A model generated the notes under the pieces. That model did no database searches, had not been told where the DNA came from, and worked only from the letters and a program-made list of their open reading frames with translations. From Devosia lacusdianchii (lineage in GTDB: Bacteria > Pseudomonadota > Alphaproteobacteria > Rhizobiales > Devosiaceae), in the NCBI RefSeq assembly GCF_022429625.1, contig NZ_CP092483.1, positions 1,240,001 to 1,304,000 of the forward strand: a stretch of DNA of 64,000 nucleotides. The letters run 5' to 3'. Made by a program: the position numbers and the translations under genes. Each line of letters starts with the position of its first letter. Position 1 is the stretch's first letter. Below, in pieces: positions 20,118 through 29,815 of the stretch.

Positions 20118-20372
20118 CGTCTACGAGCCCCCTCGCTCGATCAACGTACCCGCACAAACCCTAATACATGTGTAAACGACCGGCCGGCGCCTCGTGCCAT
20201 TTTTGCCGTCGCAACGATGCAAAAGGCCAAAACTGCCACTTGGCCCATTGGAAGCAATTTTGAGACGAGCTAGAACGGAGTGCAATCGATTTCGGCAGAT
20301 GGTTCCACCAATCCCGCCATAGACACCAAACAAGCCTGGCAATGTGGCACGCATTGCCCCGAGGAGACGACC
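20118..20372. other. 255-bp divergent promoter region (GGDEF/EAL and beta-mannosidase)
   Basis: There is no supported gene. It must hold the promoters of both divergent genes. An AT-richer stretch at about 20150-20180 and 20215-20285 is compatible with that, but I see no confident operator. An in-frame ATG at 20280 exists for the downstream gene and is judged not to be its start. Confidence 0.5.
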
Positions 20373-22895
20373 ATGCCTATCCCCAACACCTATTCGGCCC
20401 TCGACCTGGGGGGCGCCTTCGCGCTGTCGTCGCCAACTGCCCATGATATCACCGTGCCGATCACGCTCCCCGGCGACGTGCATGCCGCGCTTCTCGCTGC
20501 CGACCGCATTCCCGATCCCTATTACGGCGAAAACGAAAAGACCGTGATGTGGGTCAACGAGACCGCCTGGTCAGTCGAACGCAGTTTCACTGCCAGCGCT
20601 ACCGACATCGACGGCTACCTGACCCTGACTCTGGCTGAGGTCGACTGCGTCGCCACCATCCTGCTCAATGGCGAAGTCGTCGCCAAAACCCAGAACAGCT
20701 TCGTCCGCAACGATATCGATGTGACTGGCAAAGTGCGCGAGGGCGACAACACGCTACGCATCGAATTCGACATCGCGCCTGACGTCGCCAAGGCGCGTTC
20801 CGATGCCCATCCGTTCCCGATCCCTTTCACCAAGAATTACCAGACCAATGGTTTGAAGGGCATCCACATGAACTTCATCCGCAAGGCCGCGTGCCATGCG
20901 GGTTGGGACTGGGGCATCTGCATCATGCCTATCGGCGTTTATGGCACCATGAGCCTGCGCAAGTCGCGCCTGGCCCGCCAGGAGAGCGTCCAGGTCGATC
21001 AGGCCCATGGCAAGACTTCAGTCGAACTGACTCTGAAGACTCGCCTTTTCGCCTTCGCTCACGGTGAGGTGGAACTTGAGCACAGCATCGACGGCCAAGT
21101 GATCACGGACAAGCTGGTGGTCAACAAGGGCGAGAACGTCTTCACCCACAATGTCACCATCCACAATCCGAAATTGTGGTGGCCAGCCGGGCAGGGCGAG
21201 CAGCCGCTCTATGAACTCGTCACCAATCTCGAAGGCGAAAAGACCACCCGTCAGATCGGCCTGCGCAAACTCGAATGGGTGGTCGAGCCCGACGAGATCG
21301 ACCACACCTTCAAGTGCCGCATCAACGGCCGCGACATCACCATGATGGGCGCTAACTGGATTCCGGCCGACGCCATCCCGTCGCGCATTACGCCAGCAGT
21401 TATCCGCGACCTGCTCGAAAGCGCCAAGGCCGCCAATATGAACATGCTCCGCATCTGGGGCGGCGGACAGTACGAGCCGGATTATTTCTACGAGCTCTGT
21501 GACGAACTCGGCATCCTGCTCTGGCACGATTTCATGTTCGCCTGCATGAGCTACCCGTCCGATCGACCGTTCCTCGACAACGTCCGCACCGAGATCACCC
21601 AGCAGGTCCGCCGCCTCAGCCACCACGCCTCGATCGCCCTGTGGTGCGGCGACAATGAAGTCATCGGCTCGCTGCACTGGTATCCCGAGACCAAAGCCGC
21701 ACCCGAGCGCTACGTCGCCAACTACGACCGGCTCAACTCCATGCTCGGCAATATCGTCGAAGACGAAGACCCGGCCCGCCGTTTCTGGCCGTCCTCGCCA
21801 TCCATGGGCTATCTCGATTTCTCCGATGGCTGGCAGATGGATACCCGCGGCGACACCCATTATTGGGACGTCTGGCACTCGGCGAAACCCTTCGAGGCCT
21901 ATCGCACGGTCAATCCGCGCTTCGCCTCCGAATTCGGCTTCCAGTCCTTCACCTCGATGAACGTCATCGAGACCTTCGCTGAGGAGAAGGATCGCAACCC
22001 GTCTTCCCCGGTCATGGAAAACCACCAGCGCAATGCCGGCGGCAATGCCCGCATTCTCGAAACCATGACGCGCTACTTCCGCTTCCCGCGCGATTTCGAC
22101 CAGATGGTGTTCCTCAGCCAGATCCAGCAGGGTCTCGCCATCAAGACCGCCATCGAATACTGGCGCTCCACCAAGCCGCGCTGCATGGGCGCGCTCTACT
22201 GGCAGATCAACGACATCTGGCCGGTGGCATCATGGTCGAGCCTCGATTACGGCGGGCAGTGGAAGCTGCTGCAATATATGGCCAAGCGCTTCTTCCTGCC
22301 GGTCAATGTCGTCGCCGTGCCGCACACCGACGAAGTGCTGACCAATTCCCGCGGCACTCCGGTCGAAAATGCCCCTCCGACCAGCATCGTCTTCCGTGGC
22401 ATCAACGACACGGCCGCGCCGGTCAGCATCTCGCTTGAAGTCCGCGCCGTGAAAATCGGCGGCGGCGATCGCGTCGTCTTCTCCGGCAATACCGCCATCG
22501 GTTCCGACGCTGCCATCACCGTCGCCTCGATCCCCTTTGACGATCTGGCCGCTGACGAGTTCCTGTTCTTTTCCTGGCGCGATGCCAAGGGCAACCTGCT
22601 GGGCGAAAACGACTATTTCCCCAAGCCCTACAAGGCCTATGAACTGGTCCAACCCAAAATCCGCGCCGCTTGGTCGGAAGTCGATGGCCAGCTCGTGCTG
22701 ACCCTCACCACCGACAAGCCGGCCCTCTTCGTGACCGCCACGGTGGATATCCCGGGCTACTTCTCCGACAACGCCGTTACGCTCCTGCCGGGCCGCCAGA
22801 CGGACCTGACCTTCACCCCCCGCCACGGCGCCACGCCCTCGGCGGCGGAACTGGTCTCCTCGCTCAGGGTGCGCAACTTGAGCGAGACGTTTTGA
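20373..22895 (+). CDS. Beta-mannosidase (glycoside hydrolase family 2)
   Basis: This enzyme releases terminal beta-linked mannose from manno-oligosaccharides. ATG 20373 follows GAGGAG (20361-20366) and gives 840 residues starting at the family-typical N-terminal jelly-roll (LPGDVHAALL, WVNETAWSVERSF). An earlier in-frame ATG at 20280 adds a 31-residue extension with no homology features. The acid/base is Glu429 in WCGDNE and the nucleophile Glu520 in SEFGFQS; both are placed as in GH2 beta-mannosidases. There is no signal peptide, so it is cytoplasmic and acts on imported oligosaccharides. No transporter lies beside it. Confidence 0.95.
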   Translation: MPIPNTYSALDLGGAFALSSPTAHDITVPITLPGDVHAALLAADRIPDPYYGENEKTVMWVNETAWSVERSFTASATDIDGYLTLTLAEVDCVATILLNGEVVAKTQNSFVRNDIDVTGKVREGDNTLRIEFDIAPDVAKARSDAHPFPIPFTKNYQTNGLKGIHMNFIRKAACHAGWDWGICIMPIGVYGTMSLRKSRLARQESVQVDQAHGKTSVELTLKTRLFAFAHGEVELEHSIDGQVITDKLVVNKGENVFTHNVTIHNPKLWWPAGQGEQPLYELVTNLEGEKTTRQIGLRKLEWVVEPDEIDHTFKCRINGRDITMMGANWIPADAIPSRITPAVIRDLLESAKAANMNMLRIWGGGQYEPDYFYELCDELGILLWHDFMFACMSYPSDRPFLDNVRTEITQQVRRLSHHASIALWCGDNEVIGSLHWYPETKAAPERYVANYDRLNSMLGNIVEDEDPARRFWPSSPSMGYLDFSDGWQMDTRGDTHYWDVWHSAKPFEAYRTVNPRFASEFGFQSFTSMNVIETFAEEKDRNPSSPVMENHQRNAGGNARILETMTRYFRFPRDFDQMVFLSQIQQGLAIKTAIEYWRSTKPRCMGALYWQINDIWPVASWSSLDYGGQWKLLQYMAKRFFLPVNVVAVPHTDEVLTNSRGTPVENAPPTSIVFRGINDTAAPVSISLEVRAVKIGGGDRVVFSGNTAIGSDAAITVASIPFDDLAADEFLFFSWRDAKGNLLGENDYFPKPYKAYELVQPKIRAAWSEVDGQLVLTLTTDKPALFVTATVDIPGYFSDNAVTLLPGRQTDLTFTPRHGATPSAAELVSSLRVRNLSETF

Positions 22896-22940
22896 GACCA
22901 CGGGCAGTGGTTAGCGCCGTTGCCCACCCGACCACCAATC

Positions 22941-23024
22941 GTCACCCTCGGGCTTGACCCGAGGGCTCTACACTTGCCAGGCGACGCAAGTGCAACACCC
23001 TCGGGTCAAGCCCGAGGGTGACGG
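22941..23024. repeat. Intergenic inverted repeat, type A, perfect 26-nt arms
   Basis: The arms 22941-22966 and 22999-23024 are perfect reverse complements. Each arm is itself a palindrome, CCCTCGGG-n5-CCCGAGGG, so the element can fold as one long hairpin or as two short ones. It lies after the beta-mannosidase stop. Confidence 0.88.
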
Positions 23025-23165
23025 CCGGTGGCGCATCGGCAACCGCGATGCACCCCCACAGTCAGCTTCCATACAAGTTTCTGCTGCCCCCTCATTGACA
23101 ACCCCGGCGGCATCTTCCAACGCTAAGCCCACGCCGCCTTTCCCTCGCGGCGATCCGGACCTGCC

Positions 23166-24080
23166 ATGTCTTCTGCTATCGCGCCCATCGAGGAGCGCCG
23201 CCTTCTCGGTATCGGCCTCGTGCTCGGCGCCTATTTCCTCTTCACTGCCATTGACAGTTCATCCAAGTGGCTGGGCCTTGCCGGACTGCCGGTGATGCAG
23301 ATCGTCTTCCTGCGCTACGCCATCCATCTGGGCATCGTCAGCGCGGTCTACCTGCCGACCCAGCGTCAGGCACTGCTTCGGTCCGGCAATATGAAGCTCG
23401 AAGTGCTGCGTGCCATCGCGCTGCTCGGCTCATCGCTCTGCAATCTCACCGCCGTGCAATATCTGCCGCTGACCGTCACCGGCTCCATCGCCTTCACCAT
23501 GCCGCTGATCCTCTGCGCCCTGTCGGTTCCGCTGCTCGGCGAACATGTCGGCTGGCGGCGCTGGACCGCCATCGGCGTCGGCTTCATCGGCATCCTGATC
23601 ATCGTGCGTCCGGGCACCGATGCCTTCCATCCCGCCGCACTGTTGTGCCTGGCCGGCGCCTTCTTCTCGGCCTTCTATTTCCTGCTGACGCGCCGTCTGG
23701 CCGGTGTCGACTCGACCGCCACCCAGCAATTTTACGGCGCCATCATCGCCACCATTGCGCTCACGCCATTCGCCTTCGCCAACTGGACCTGGCCACAGCG
23801 TCCCGCCGATTGGGTCGCCTTTTTCGGCATCGGCATTGCCGGCTACCTGGCTCACCAGCTATCGACGATCGCCCACCGCCTCGCCCCAGCCTCGGCGCTG
23901 GCCCCGTTCGCCTATTTCCAGATCATCTTTCTGGCTGGCTCAAGCTGGCTGGTCTTCGGTCAGGCGCCCGATTTCTGGCTCTATATCGGCGCCCCGATCG
24001 TCATCGCCAGCGGCCTCTACATCTGGCTGCGCGAGCGCGAACTCTCGCGACCAGTTACGCCGATCGCGGAGGAACGTTAG
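23166..24080 (+). CDS. EamA/DMT-superfamily membrane permease
   Basis: The 304-residue integral membrane protein has about ten helices arranged as two EamA repeats (about 15-145 and 160-295), the drug/metabolite transporter plan. The first repeat contains the typical DSSSKW start and GLPVMQIVFLRY. The second ends in a basic cytoplasmic tail. Substrates in this family range from amino acids to S-adenosylmethionine and cannot be told here. Its last 26 bp overlap the convergent NDH-2 gene. Confidence 0.92.
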   Translation: MSSAIAPIEERRLLGIGLVLGAYFLFTAIDSSSKWLGLAGLPVMQIVFLRYAIHLGIVSAVYLPTQRQALLRSGNMKLEVLRAIALLGSSLCNLTAVQYLPLTVTGSIAFTMPLILCALSVPLLGEHVGWRRWTAIGVGFIGILIIVRPGTDAFHPAALLCLAGAFFSAFYFLLTRRLAGVDSTATQQFYGAIIATIALTPFAFANWTWPQRPADWVAFFGIGIAGYLAHQLSTIAHRLAPASALAPFAYFQIIFLAGSSWLVFGQAPDFWLYIGAPIVIASGLYIWLRERELSRPVTPIAEER

Positions 24081-25359
24081 CGGGCTTCGTCCCCAGATGC
24101 TCCGCATTGCCTTGCGTGATCAACCGCGCGCTCCGTTGCCCGCTGAGATAGATCCACAGCCAGCTCAACGCGACGGCCAGCCGGTTCTTGGTGTCGATGA
24201 GGAAGTAGATGTGGGCCAGGCCCCATACCCACCAGGCCATCCAACCCTTGAGCTGGAACGAGCCAAAATCGATCACCGCCGCCCGTTTGCCGATCGTCGC
24301 CAAATCGCCAGCATGCTTGTAGCGAAACGGCAGCTTGCTGGCATTACCTGCTTGCCGCGCTTTGATCACCGCCGCGGCGTGTTTGCCGCCCTGCTTGGCC
24401 CCATCGCCAACGCCAGGCACTGGCTTCCCGTCCGGCATTGTGATGGTCGCAGTATCGCCGATGACGAAAATCTCCGGATGGTCAGGCACCGTCAGATCGG
24501 CCTCGACCTTGACGCGCCCCGCCCGGTCCGGCTCGACGCCCAGCCATTTCGCGGCCGGCGACGCCTGCACACCCGCCGCCCAGATAATCGTCGCGGCATC
24601 AAGTCGCTTGCCGCCATAGACCACGCCCTGGGCGTCGACCTCGGTCACCGCTGCGCCCAATTCGACCTCGACACCCAGGTCGCGCAGCGCCTTGAGCGTG
24701 TATTCCGACAGCTCCGGCTTGAAATTGGCCAGCACCCGCTGCCCGCCCTCGATTAGCACCACCCGCGCCTCGTGTGGCGCTATGCTACGGAACTCTCCCG
24801 CCAACGTCACCCGCGCCAATTCGATGATCGCCCCGGCCATCTCGACCCCGGTGGGACCCGCTCCGATCAGCACGAAAGTCAGCAGCGCCTTGCGTTTCTC
24901 CGGATCGGTCTCGCGCTCCGCCGCCTCGAAAGCCAGCAGCAGTTTGCGCCGGATCGTCGTCGCGTCCTCCAGCGTCTTGAGCCCCGGGGCGAACTTCTCC
25001 CAGTCGTCATGCCCGAAATAGGCATGCCGTGCACCGGTCGCGAGGATCAGGCTGTCATAGGGCACGCGTGTGCCGTCCTCCAACAGCACCGTCCGTTCCG
25101 CCGTATCGACGCCGGTTACCGTGGCCAGCAGCGTTGTCACCTCGCTGCGCTTGCGCAGAATGTGGCGGATCGGCCAGGCGATCTCCGAAGTGCTGAGCGA
25201 AGCTGTCGCCACCTGATAGAGCAGGGGCTGGAACAGGTGATGATTGCGCCGGTCGATCAACGTGACCTCGACATCGGCCCCCGCCAGTCTCTGGGCTGCG
25301 GCTAAACCACCAAACCCGCCACCAACGATAACCACGCGATGTCTTTGAGCGGCCATCAT
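24055..25359 (-). CDS. Type II NADH dehydrogenase (NDH-2) / FAD-dependent oxidoreductase
   Basis: This single-subunit, non-proton-pumping NADH:quinone oxidoreductase has 434 residues. The FAD-binding GGGFGGLAAAQRL is at residues 12-24, the second Rossmann motif GAGPTGVEMA is near 170, and a conserved FAD-contact segment is FVIGDTATI. The C-terminal stretch WMAWWVWGLAHIYFLID is hydrophobic and matches the membrane-associating region of NDH-2. The stop lies inside the end of the convergent DMT gene (26-bp overlap). Confidence 0.92.
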   Translation of the reverse strand: MMAAQRHRVVIVGGGFGGLAAAQRLAGADVEVTLIDRRNHHLFQPLLYQVATASLSTSEIAWPIRHILRKRSEVTTLLATVTGVDTAERTVLLEDGTRVPYDSLILATGARHAYFGHDDWEKFAPGLKTLEDATTIRRKLLLAFEAAERETDPEKRKALLTFVLIGAGPTGVEMAGAIIELARVTLAGEFRSIAPHEARVVLIEGGQRVLANFKPELSEYTLKALRDLGVEVELGAAVTEVDAQGVVYGGKRLDAATIIWAAGVQASPAAKWLGVEPDRAGRVKVEADLTVPDHPEIFVIGDTATITMPDGKPVPGVGDGAKQGGKHAAAVIKARQAGNASKLPFRYKHAGDLATIGKRAAVIDFGSFQLKGWMAWWVWGLAHIYFLIDTKNRLAVALSWLWIYLSGQRSARLITQGNAEHLGTKPANVPPRSA

Positions 25360-25433
25360 AAACCTCCATCACTGCCCCTCAGGTAGGCGCGTGGAGACTG
25401 CCGTTCAACACCATGTGATGCAAGGCTCCAATG

Positions 25434-26837
25434 CTAGCGGAGCCGGGCTCGCCAGCGCTCGGCGTAGACATCGAAGCCAGTGTGATCCAGCGGCGCGATC
25501 GGTCGTCCTGAACCCCCGGACATAGCGCCGCCAAACAGCATGCTGGCGCCGAGGCTGGTGCCCGTCGAATCCCCCGAAATGCTCACCTTCACGCCGGTCA
25601 GACGGGCTAAGGCCTGGCCAAACAGCGCATTGCGCGCCAACGGCCCCTCGATGATGATTTCGCGGCCCAGTCCACAGAGTCCGAGGCAGGTCTCCGTCAT
25701 CAGCGCCAGATAGAGCGACACCGCCGCGGTACGCTCGGCGGGCGTCAGGGTCTCCGGTTCCACGGTCCACCGACCCTGCAACCCGGGAAACGGCCCCACG
25801 CCCGGCATGAAACTCGGCAAGGCCTGCACATCGCCGGCGATTACCCTCTCGATATCCCCGGCACTTGGCTCTACTGCGCCCGGCGCCAGCATGTCGAACT
25901 CGCGCCCGCCCATGAACCGCGCCGTCGGCACGGGCCGTCCATAGGCATCCACATTGGCGAGGCTGTCGCGCGCTGGGTCCAGTCCCCCGGTATCCCCGCC
26001 AACAGTCATGGCGATTGCCCATGTCCCCGTCGAAAGGATCGTAAACGGCGCCTCATGCGCGCCCAGATGCGGCAGCAGCGATGCGTTGGAATCGTGGATG
26101 CCGCAGGTAACCGGCGTGTCGGCCGGAAGACCCGTAGCCGCCGCCACATCAGGCAGAACCGTGCCCAGCACCGAGGCCGCCGGCCTTACTTCTGGGAACA
26201 GCCCCCGCCAGCCTTGCTCCGTCACCAGCGACGAAAAGTCCGAGCGCTGGGGGGCCCACAGATCGGTGTGGCATCCCAGCGATGTCACCTCGCTCGCCAT
26301 CACGCCAGTCAGCCGCCAGGCCCAGTACTGTGGGTAGGTCAGTACAGTGGTCACCCTGGCAAATGCCGACACGAACGTCCGGCTCTGCCAGAAAATCTGT
26401 GCGCCGAGATTGAGCCCGTTCGGCAGCCGTGGCGACAGGCTCTCGGCAAAGTCCGGCCGTGCTTCCGCGTAAGCCGCCCCCGTCTCATCCGGACCGGGAT
26501 GCTCATAATCGAGCACCGGCATCGCCAACCGATCTCCCGCCATCAGTGCGGCAGTCGCCCCGTGCGTGGTGATCGAAATCCCCTCGATCTCATGCTCCTC
26601 ATGCAATTTGCCGAGACTGGCCACGAGGAAATCCCACAGCCGCTCGACATCGGCATGCGGGTACAACCCCTCGCGCTTCACCGTGTTGGGCGTACTCCGC
26701 GCCGCCACCTGCTGCCGGCTTGCGCTATCGATCAGCACCACCTTGGCATTGGTCTTGCCGATGTCGATGACGGCGATGGAACGGGGCAGGGGCATGTCAT
26801 TGGCGCTCGGAGAATTGGGCTTGTCCACCGCTAACAT
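25434..26837 (-). CDS. FGGY-family carbohydrate kinase
   Basis: The 467-residue two-domain ASKHA sugar kinase phosphorylates a sugar or sugar alcohol with ATP. The phosphate-1 motif IDIGKTNAKVVLID sits near the N-terminus. The second ATP site includes LSTGTWAIAM, and the adenosine region GTSLGASMLFGG. The family covers rhamnulose, fuculose, xylulose and glycerol kinases. The DIGKTNAK start is typical of the rhamnulokinase/fuculokinase branch but does not settle the substrate. No isomerase, aldolase or transporter lies beside it. The start is uncertain: the ATG at 26837 has only a distant GGAG, and ATG 26795 begins right before the core. Confidence 0.88.
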   Translation of the reverse strand: MLAVDKPNSPSANDMPLPRSIAVIDIGKTNAKVVLIDSASRQQVAARSTPNTVKREGLYPHADVERLWDFLVASLGKLHEEHEIEGISITTHGATAALMAGDRLAMPVLDYEHPGPDETGAAYAEARPDFAESLSPRLPNGLNLGAQIFWQSRTFVSAFARVTTVLTYPQYWAWRLTGVMASEVTSLGCHTDLWAPQRSDFSSLVTEQGWRGLFPEVRPAASVLGTVLPDVAAATGLPADTPVTCGIHDSNASLLPHLGAHEAPFTILSTGTWAIAMTVGGDTGGLDPARDSLANVDAYGRPVPTARFMGGREFDMLAPGAVEPSAGDIERVIAGDVQALPSFMPGVGPFPGLQGRWTVEPETLTPAERTAAVSLYLALMTETCLGLCGLGREIIIEGPLARNALFGQALARLTGVKVSISGDSTGTSLGASMLFGGAMSGGSGRPIAPLDHTGFDVYAERWRARLR

Positions 26838-26874
26838 GTTAGCTGCTTTGGCTCCAGAACAACCATATCCCCGA

Positions 26875-26973
26875 TGTCATCCCGGCGCAGGCCGGAAACC
26901 AGGTCCGTGGTCATCCGCAACAACCAGCGTATGGGTGGTTCGCCGTATGGATTCGGCCTGCGCCGGAATGACA
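26875..26973. repeat. Intergenic inverted repeat, type B (TGTCATyCCGGCG family)
   Basis: The outer arms are at 26875-26895 and 26954-26973. The reverse complement of the right arm, TGTCATTCCGGCGCAGGCCG, differs from the left arm at one position. The element sits between divergent genes for the sugar kinase and the ABC-F protein and is the same family as 44629-44728. Confidence 0.85.
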
Positions 26974-27092
26974 CTGCGCGACGCAACCCTCCCCATCGTC
27001 CGCGACCCTTGCGCCAAACCGTCACCAATGCTTTAGGGACGTCAGATTTTGATGGCCGCCGTCCTCGGCGCTTTTCGCCAGGTGGGTAGCCC

Positions 27093-28715
27093 ATGATTCG
27101 TCTCGAAAATATCAGCAAGCAGAACGGTAAGCAGATCGTCTTCATCGAAGCGTCGGCGTCGCTGCTGCGCGGTGAGAAGATCGGCCTTGTTGGCCCCAAC
27201 GGCGCGGGCAAGACCACCCTGTTCCGCATGATCACCGGCGAGGAGCAGCCGGACGAAGGCCAGGTCTCCGTCGATCGCGGCATGACCATCGGCTATTTCA
27301 GCCAGGATGTCGGCGAGATGTCCGGTCGCAGCGTCGTCGCCGAAGTCATGGACGGCGCCGGCCCGGTCAGCGCCATCATCGCCGAAATGCGCGCTCTCGA
27401 AGCCGACATGGGCGACCCCGACAAAGCCGACGAGATGGATGCCATTATCGAGCGCTATGGCGAGATCCAGCATCAATTCGAAGAACTCGACGGCTATTCG
27501 CTGGATGGCCGCGCCCGCGAAGTCCTCGATGGCCTCGGCTTCAGCCAGGAGATGATGGATGGCGATGTCGGCGCGCTCTCCGGAGGCTGGAAGATGCGCG
27601 TGGCCTTGGCCCGCATCCTGCTCATGCGCCCCGATGCACTGCTGCTCGACGAGCCGAGCAACCATTTGGATATCGAAAGCCTGATCTGGCTGGAGGACTT
27701 CCTCCAGAACTATACCGGCGCTCTGTTCATGACCTCGCACGATCGCGAATTCATGAACCGCATCGTCACCAAGATCATCGAGATCGATGCCGGCTCGCTG
27801 ACCAGCTACACCGGCAATTACGAATTCTATCAGCAGCAGCGCGCCATTTCGGACAAGAACCAGCAGGCCCAGTTTGAGCGGCAACAGGCCATGCTCGCCA
27901 AGGAACTGGCCTTCATCGCCCGCTTCAAGGCCCGCGCCAGCCACGCCGCCCAGGTGCAGAGCCGGGTCAAGAAGCTCGACAAGATCGACAAGGTCGAGCC
28001 GCCCAAGCGCCGCCAGGTCGTCGAGTTCGAATTCCGCGCGCCGCCACGCTCCGGCGAAGACGTCGCCCTGCTCAAGAACGTCCACAAGAGCTACGGCAGC
28101 AAGACCATCTATGATGGCCTCGATTTCCATGTCCGCCGCCGCGAGCGCTGGTGCATTATGGGCGTCAACGGCGCCGGCAAGTCGACCCTGCTCAAGCTCG
28201 TGGCCGGCGCCGCCGACCCCGACAAGGGCAGCGTGGCGCGCGGCCCCAGCGTAAAGATGGGCTACTTCGCCCAGCACGCAATGGACGTTCTCGATGGCGA
28301 CCGCACCGTCTTCGAACAGTTGCAGGACAGCTTCCCGCAGGCCGGTCAGGCTCCGCTCCGTGCGCTTGCCGGATGCTTCGGTTTCTCCGGTGACGAAATC
28401 GACAAGAAGTGCCGGGTTCTGTCAGGCGGCGAAAAGGCCCGCCTCGTCATGGCGATCATGCTGTTCGATCCGCCGAACTTCCTGGTCCTTGACGAGCCGA
28501 CCAACCACCTGGACATCGCCACCAAGGAAATGCTGATCAGCGCGCTGTCGCAATACGAGGGCACCATGCTCTTCGTCAGCCATGATCGCCACTTCCTCGC
28601 CGCGCTCTCCAATCGCGTGCTCGAGCTGACCCCTGAAGGCGTTCACGTTTACGGTGGCGGCTACACCGAGTACGTCCAGAGCACCGGCCACGAAGCCCCC
28701 GGCCTGCGCAGTTGA
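27093..28715 (+). CDS. ABC-F family ATPase (ribosome-associated type)
   Basis: The 540-residue soluble protein has two ABC ATPase domains and no membrane segment, the plan of ABC-F proteins that act on ribosomes during translation. Domain 1 has Walker A GPNGAGKTT near residue 34 and signature LSGGWKMRVALARILL. Domain 2 has Walker A GVNGAGKST near 357 and signature LSGGEKARLVMAIML. Both Walker B motifs end DEP(S/T)NHLDI. A charged, Gln/Lys-rich linker with FIARFKARASHAAQVQSR joins them. It fits the YbiT/Uup-like housekeeping group better than antibiotic-resistance ABC-Fs, which I infer only by pattern. Confidence 0.93.
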   Translation: MIRLENISKQNGKQIVFIEASASLLRGEKIGLVGPNGAGKTTLFRMITGEEQPDEGQVSVDRGMTIGYFSQDVGEMSGRSVVAEVMDGAGPVSAIIAEMRALEADMGDPDKADEMDAIIERYGEIQHQFEELDGYSLDGRAREVLDGLGFSQEMMDGDVGALSGGWKMRVALARILLMRPDALLLDEPSNHLDIESLIWLEDFLQNYTGALFMTSHDREFMNRIVTKIIEIDAGSLTSYTGNYEFYQQQRAISDKNQQAQFERQQAMLAKELAFIARFKARASHAAQVQSRVKKLDKIDKVEPPKRRQVVEFEFRAPPRSGEDVALLKNVHKSYGSKTIYDGLDFHVRRRERWCIMGVNGAGKSTLLKLVAGAADPDKGSVARGPSVKMGYFAQHAMDVLDGDRTVFEQLQDSFPQAGQAPLRALAGCFGFSGDEIDKKCRVLSGGEKARLVMAIMLFDPPNFLVLDEPTNHLDIATKEMLISALSQYEGTMLFVSHDRHFLAALSNRVLELTPEGVHVYGGGYTEYVQSTGHEAPGLRS

Positions 28716-28774
28716 TTTGGCGGCGCCACCGGATTTGCGCTAGAAGGCAGCGCATAAGCATGATCGAGTGACGC

Positions 28775-29815
28775 ATGGACTTGGCAGCAACCATCGAGAG
28801 CAATTCGACGCTCAGCCCTTCGGGCATCGCACGGTCGCGCCGTTTTTCCGTTGCGCCGATGATGGATTGGACCGATCGCCATTGCCGCTTTCTCCATCGC
28901 CTCCTGACCCGCGAAGCGCTGCTGTTCACCGAGATGGTCACCAGCGCCGCCATCGTGCACGGCGACTCCCATCGCCACCTGCGCTTTGATGCCGTCGAGC
29001 AGCCTGTAGCCCTGCAACTAGGCGGATCCGACCCGGCCGAGCTGGCGGCGGCGACGCGGCTTGCCCATGATGCCGGTTACGCCGAGATCAATCTCAATGT
29101 CGGCTGCCCCTCCGATCGCGTTCAGTCGGGCCGCTTCGGTGCCTGCCTGATGGCCGAGCCCGACCTCGTCGCCGAATGCGTCCGCGCCATGCGCGACGTC
29201 ACCGATCGCCCCGTCACCGTCAAATGCCGCATCGGCATCGACGATCAGGATACCGAGGAAAGCCTCGATCGCTTCGCCGATACCATGGTCGCGGCCGGGG
29301 TTGACGCGCTCTATGTCCACGCCCGCAAGGCCTGGCTCAAAGGCCTGTCGCCCAAGGAAAACCGCACCATCCCGCCGCTGGACTATGACCGTGTGCATCG
29401 CCTGCGCGCGCGTCTGTCGCCGTTGCCTGTCATGATCAATGGCGGCCTCGAAACGCTCGACGTGGCCGAAGCCGAAATGGCGCATGTGGATGGCGTCATG
29501 CTGGGCCGTGCCGCCTATCACAATCCGATGCTGCTGGCCGAGGTCGATCGCCGCTTCTTTGGCGCCACCGGCGAGCCGGTGACCCTCGAAGCCATCATGC
29601 AGGACATGGCCGCCTACGCCGATCGCCAGGCCGCCGAAGGCGTGCGTATCAACAATATCGCCCGCCACATGCTGGGCCTGGCCAATGGGCTGCCCGGCGC
29701 GCGCCAGTTCCGCCAGATCATGAGCGTCGATGCCTGCAAGCCCGGCGCGGATTCCAGTGTGATGTTCCGCGCGCTCGAAGCCGTCAGCCGCCCGCGCCTG
29801 GCCGAAGCGAGTTAA
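28775..29815 (+). CDS. dusA: tRNA-dihydrouridine synthase A
   Basis: DusA is an FMN enzyme that reduces uridines in the tRNA D-loop with NADPH. The 346 residues begin with a short extension, then RFSVAPMMDWTDRHCR (FMN-binding TIM barrel start), TEMVTSAA, LQLGGSDP, the catalytic Cys in NVGCPSDRVQSGRFGACLM, KCRIGIDD, the VHARKAWLKGLSPKENR segment specific to DusA, and INGGLET. The last 4 bp overlap the stop of the convergent protease gene. Confidence 0.95.
   Translation: MDLAATIESNSTLSPSGIARSRRFSVAPMMDWTDRHCRFLHRLLTREALLFTEMVTSAAIVHGDSHRHLRFDAVEQPVALQLGGSDPAELAAATRLAHDAGYAEINLNVGCPSDRVQSGRFGACLMAEPDLVAECVRAMRDVTDRPVTVKCRIGIDDQDTEESLDRFADTMVAAGVDALYVHARKAWLKGLSPKENRTIPPLDYDRVHRLRARLSPLPVMINGGLETLDVAEAEMAHVDGVMLGRAAYHNPMLLAEVDRRFFGATGEPVTLEAIMQDMAAYADRQAAEGVRINNIARHMLGLANGLPGARQFRQIMSVDACKPGADSSVMFRALEAVSRPRLAEAS

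Noticed and set aside
20280..20372. Upstream in-frame ATG for beta-mannosidase
   Set aside because: The extension has no family match, and GAGGAG precedes the ATG at 20373.
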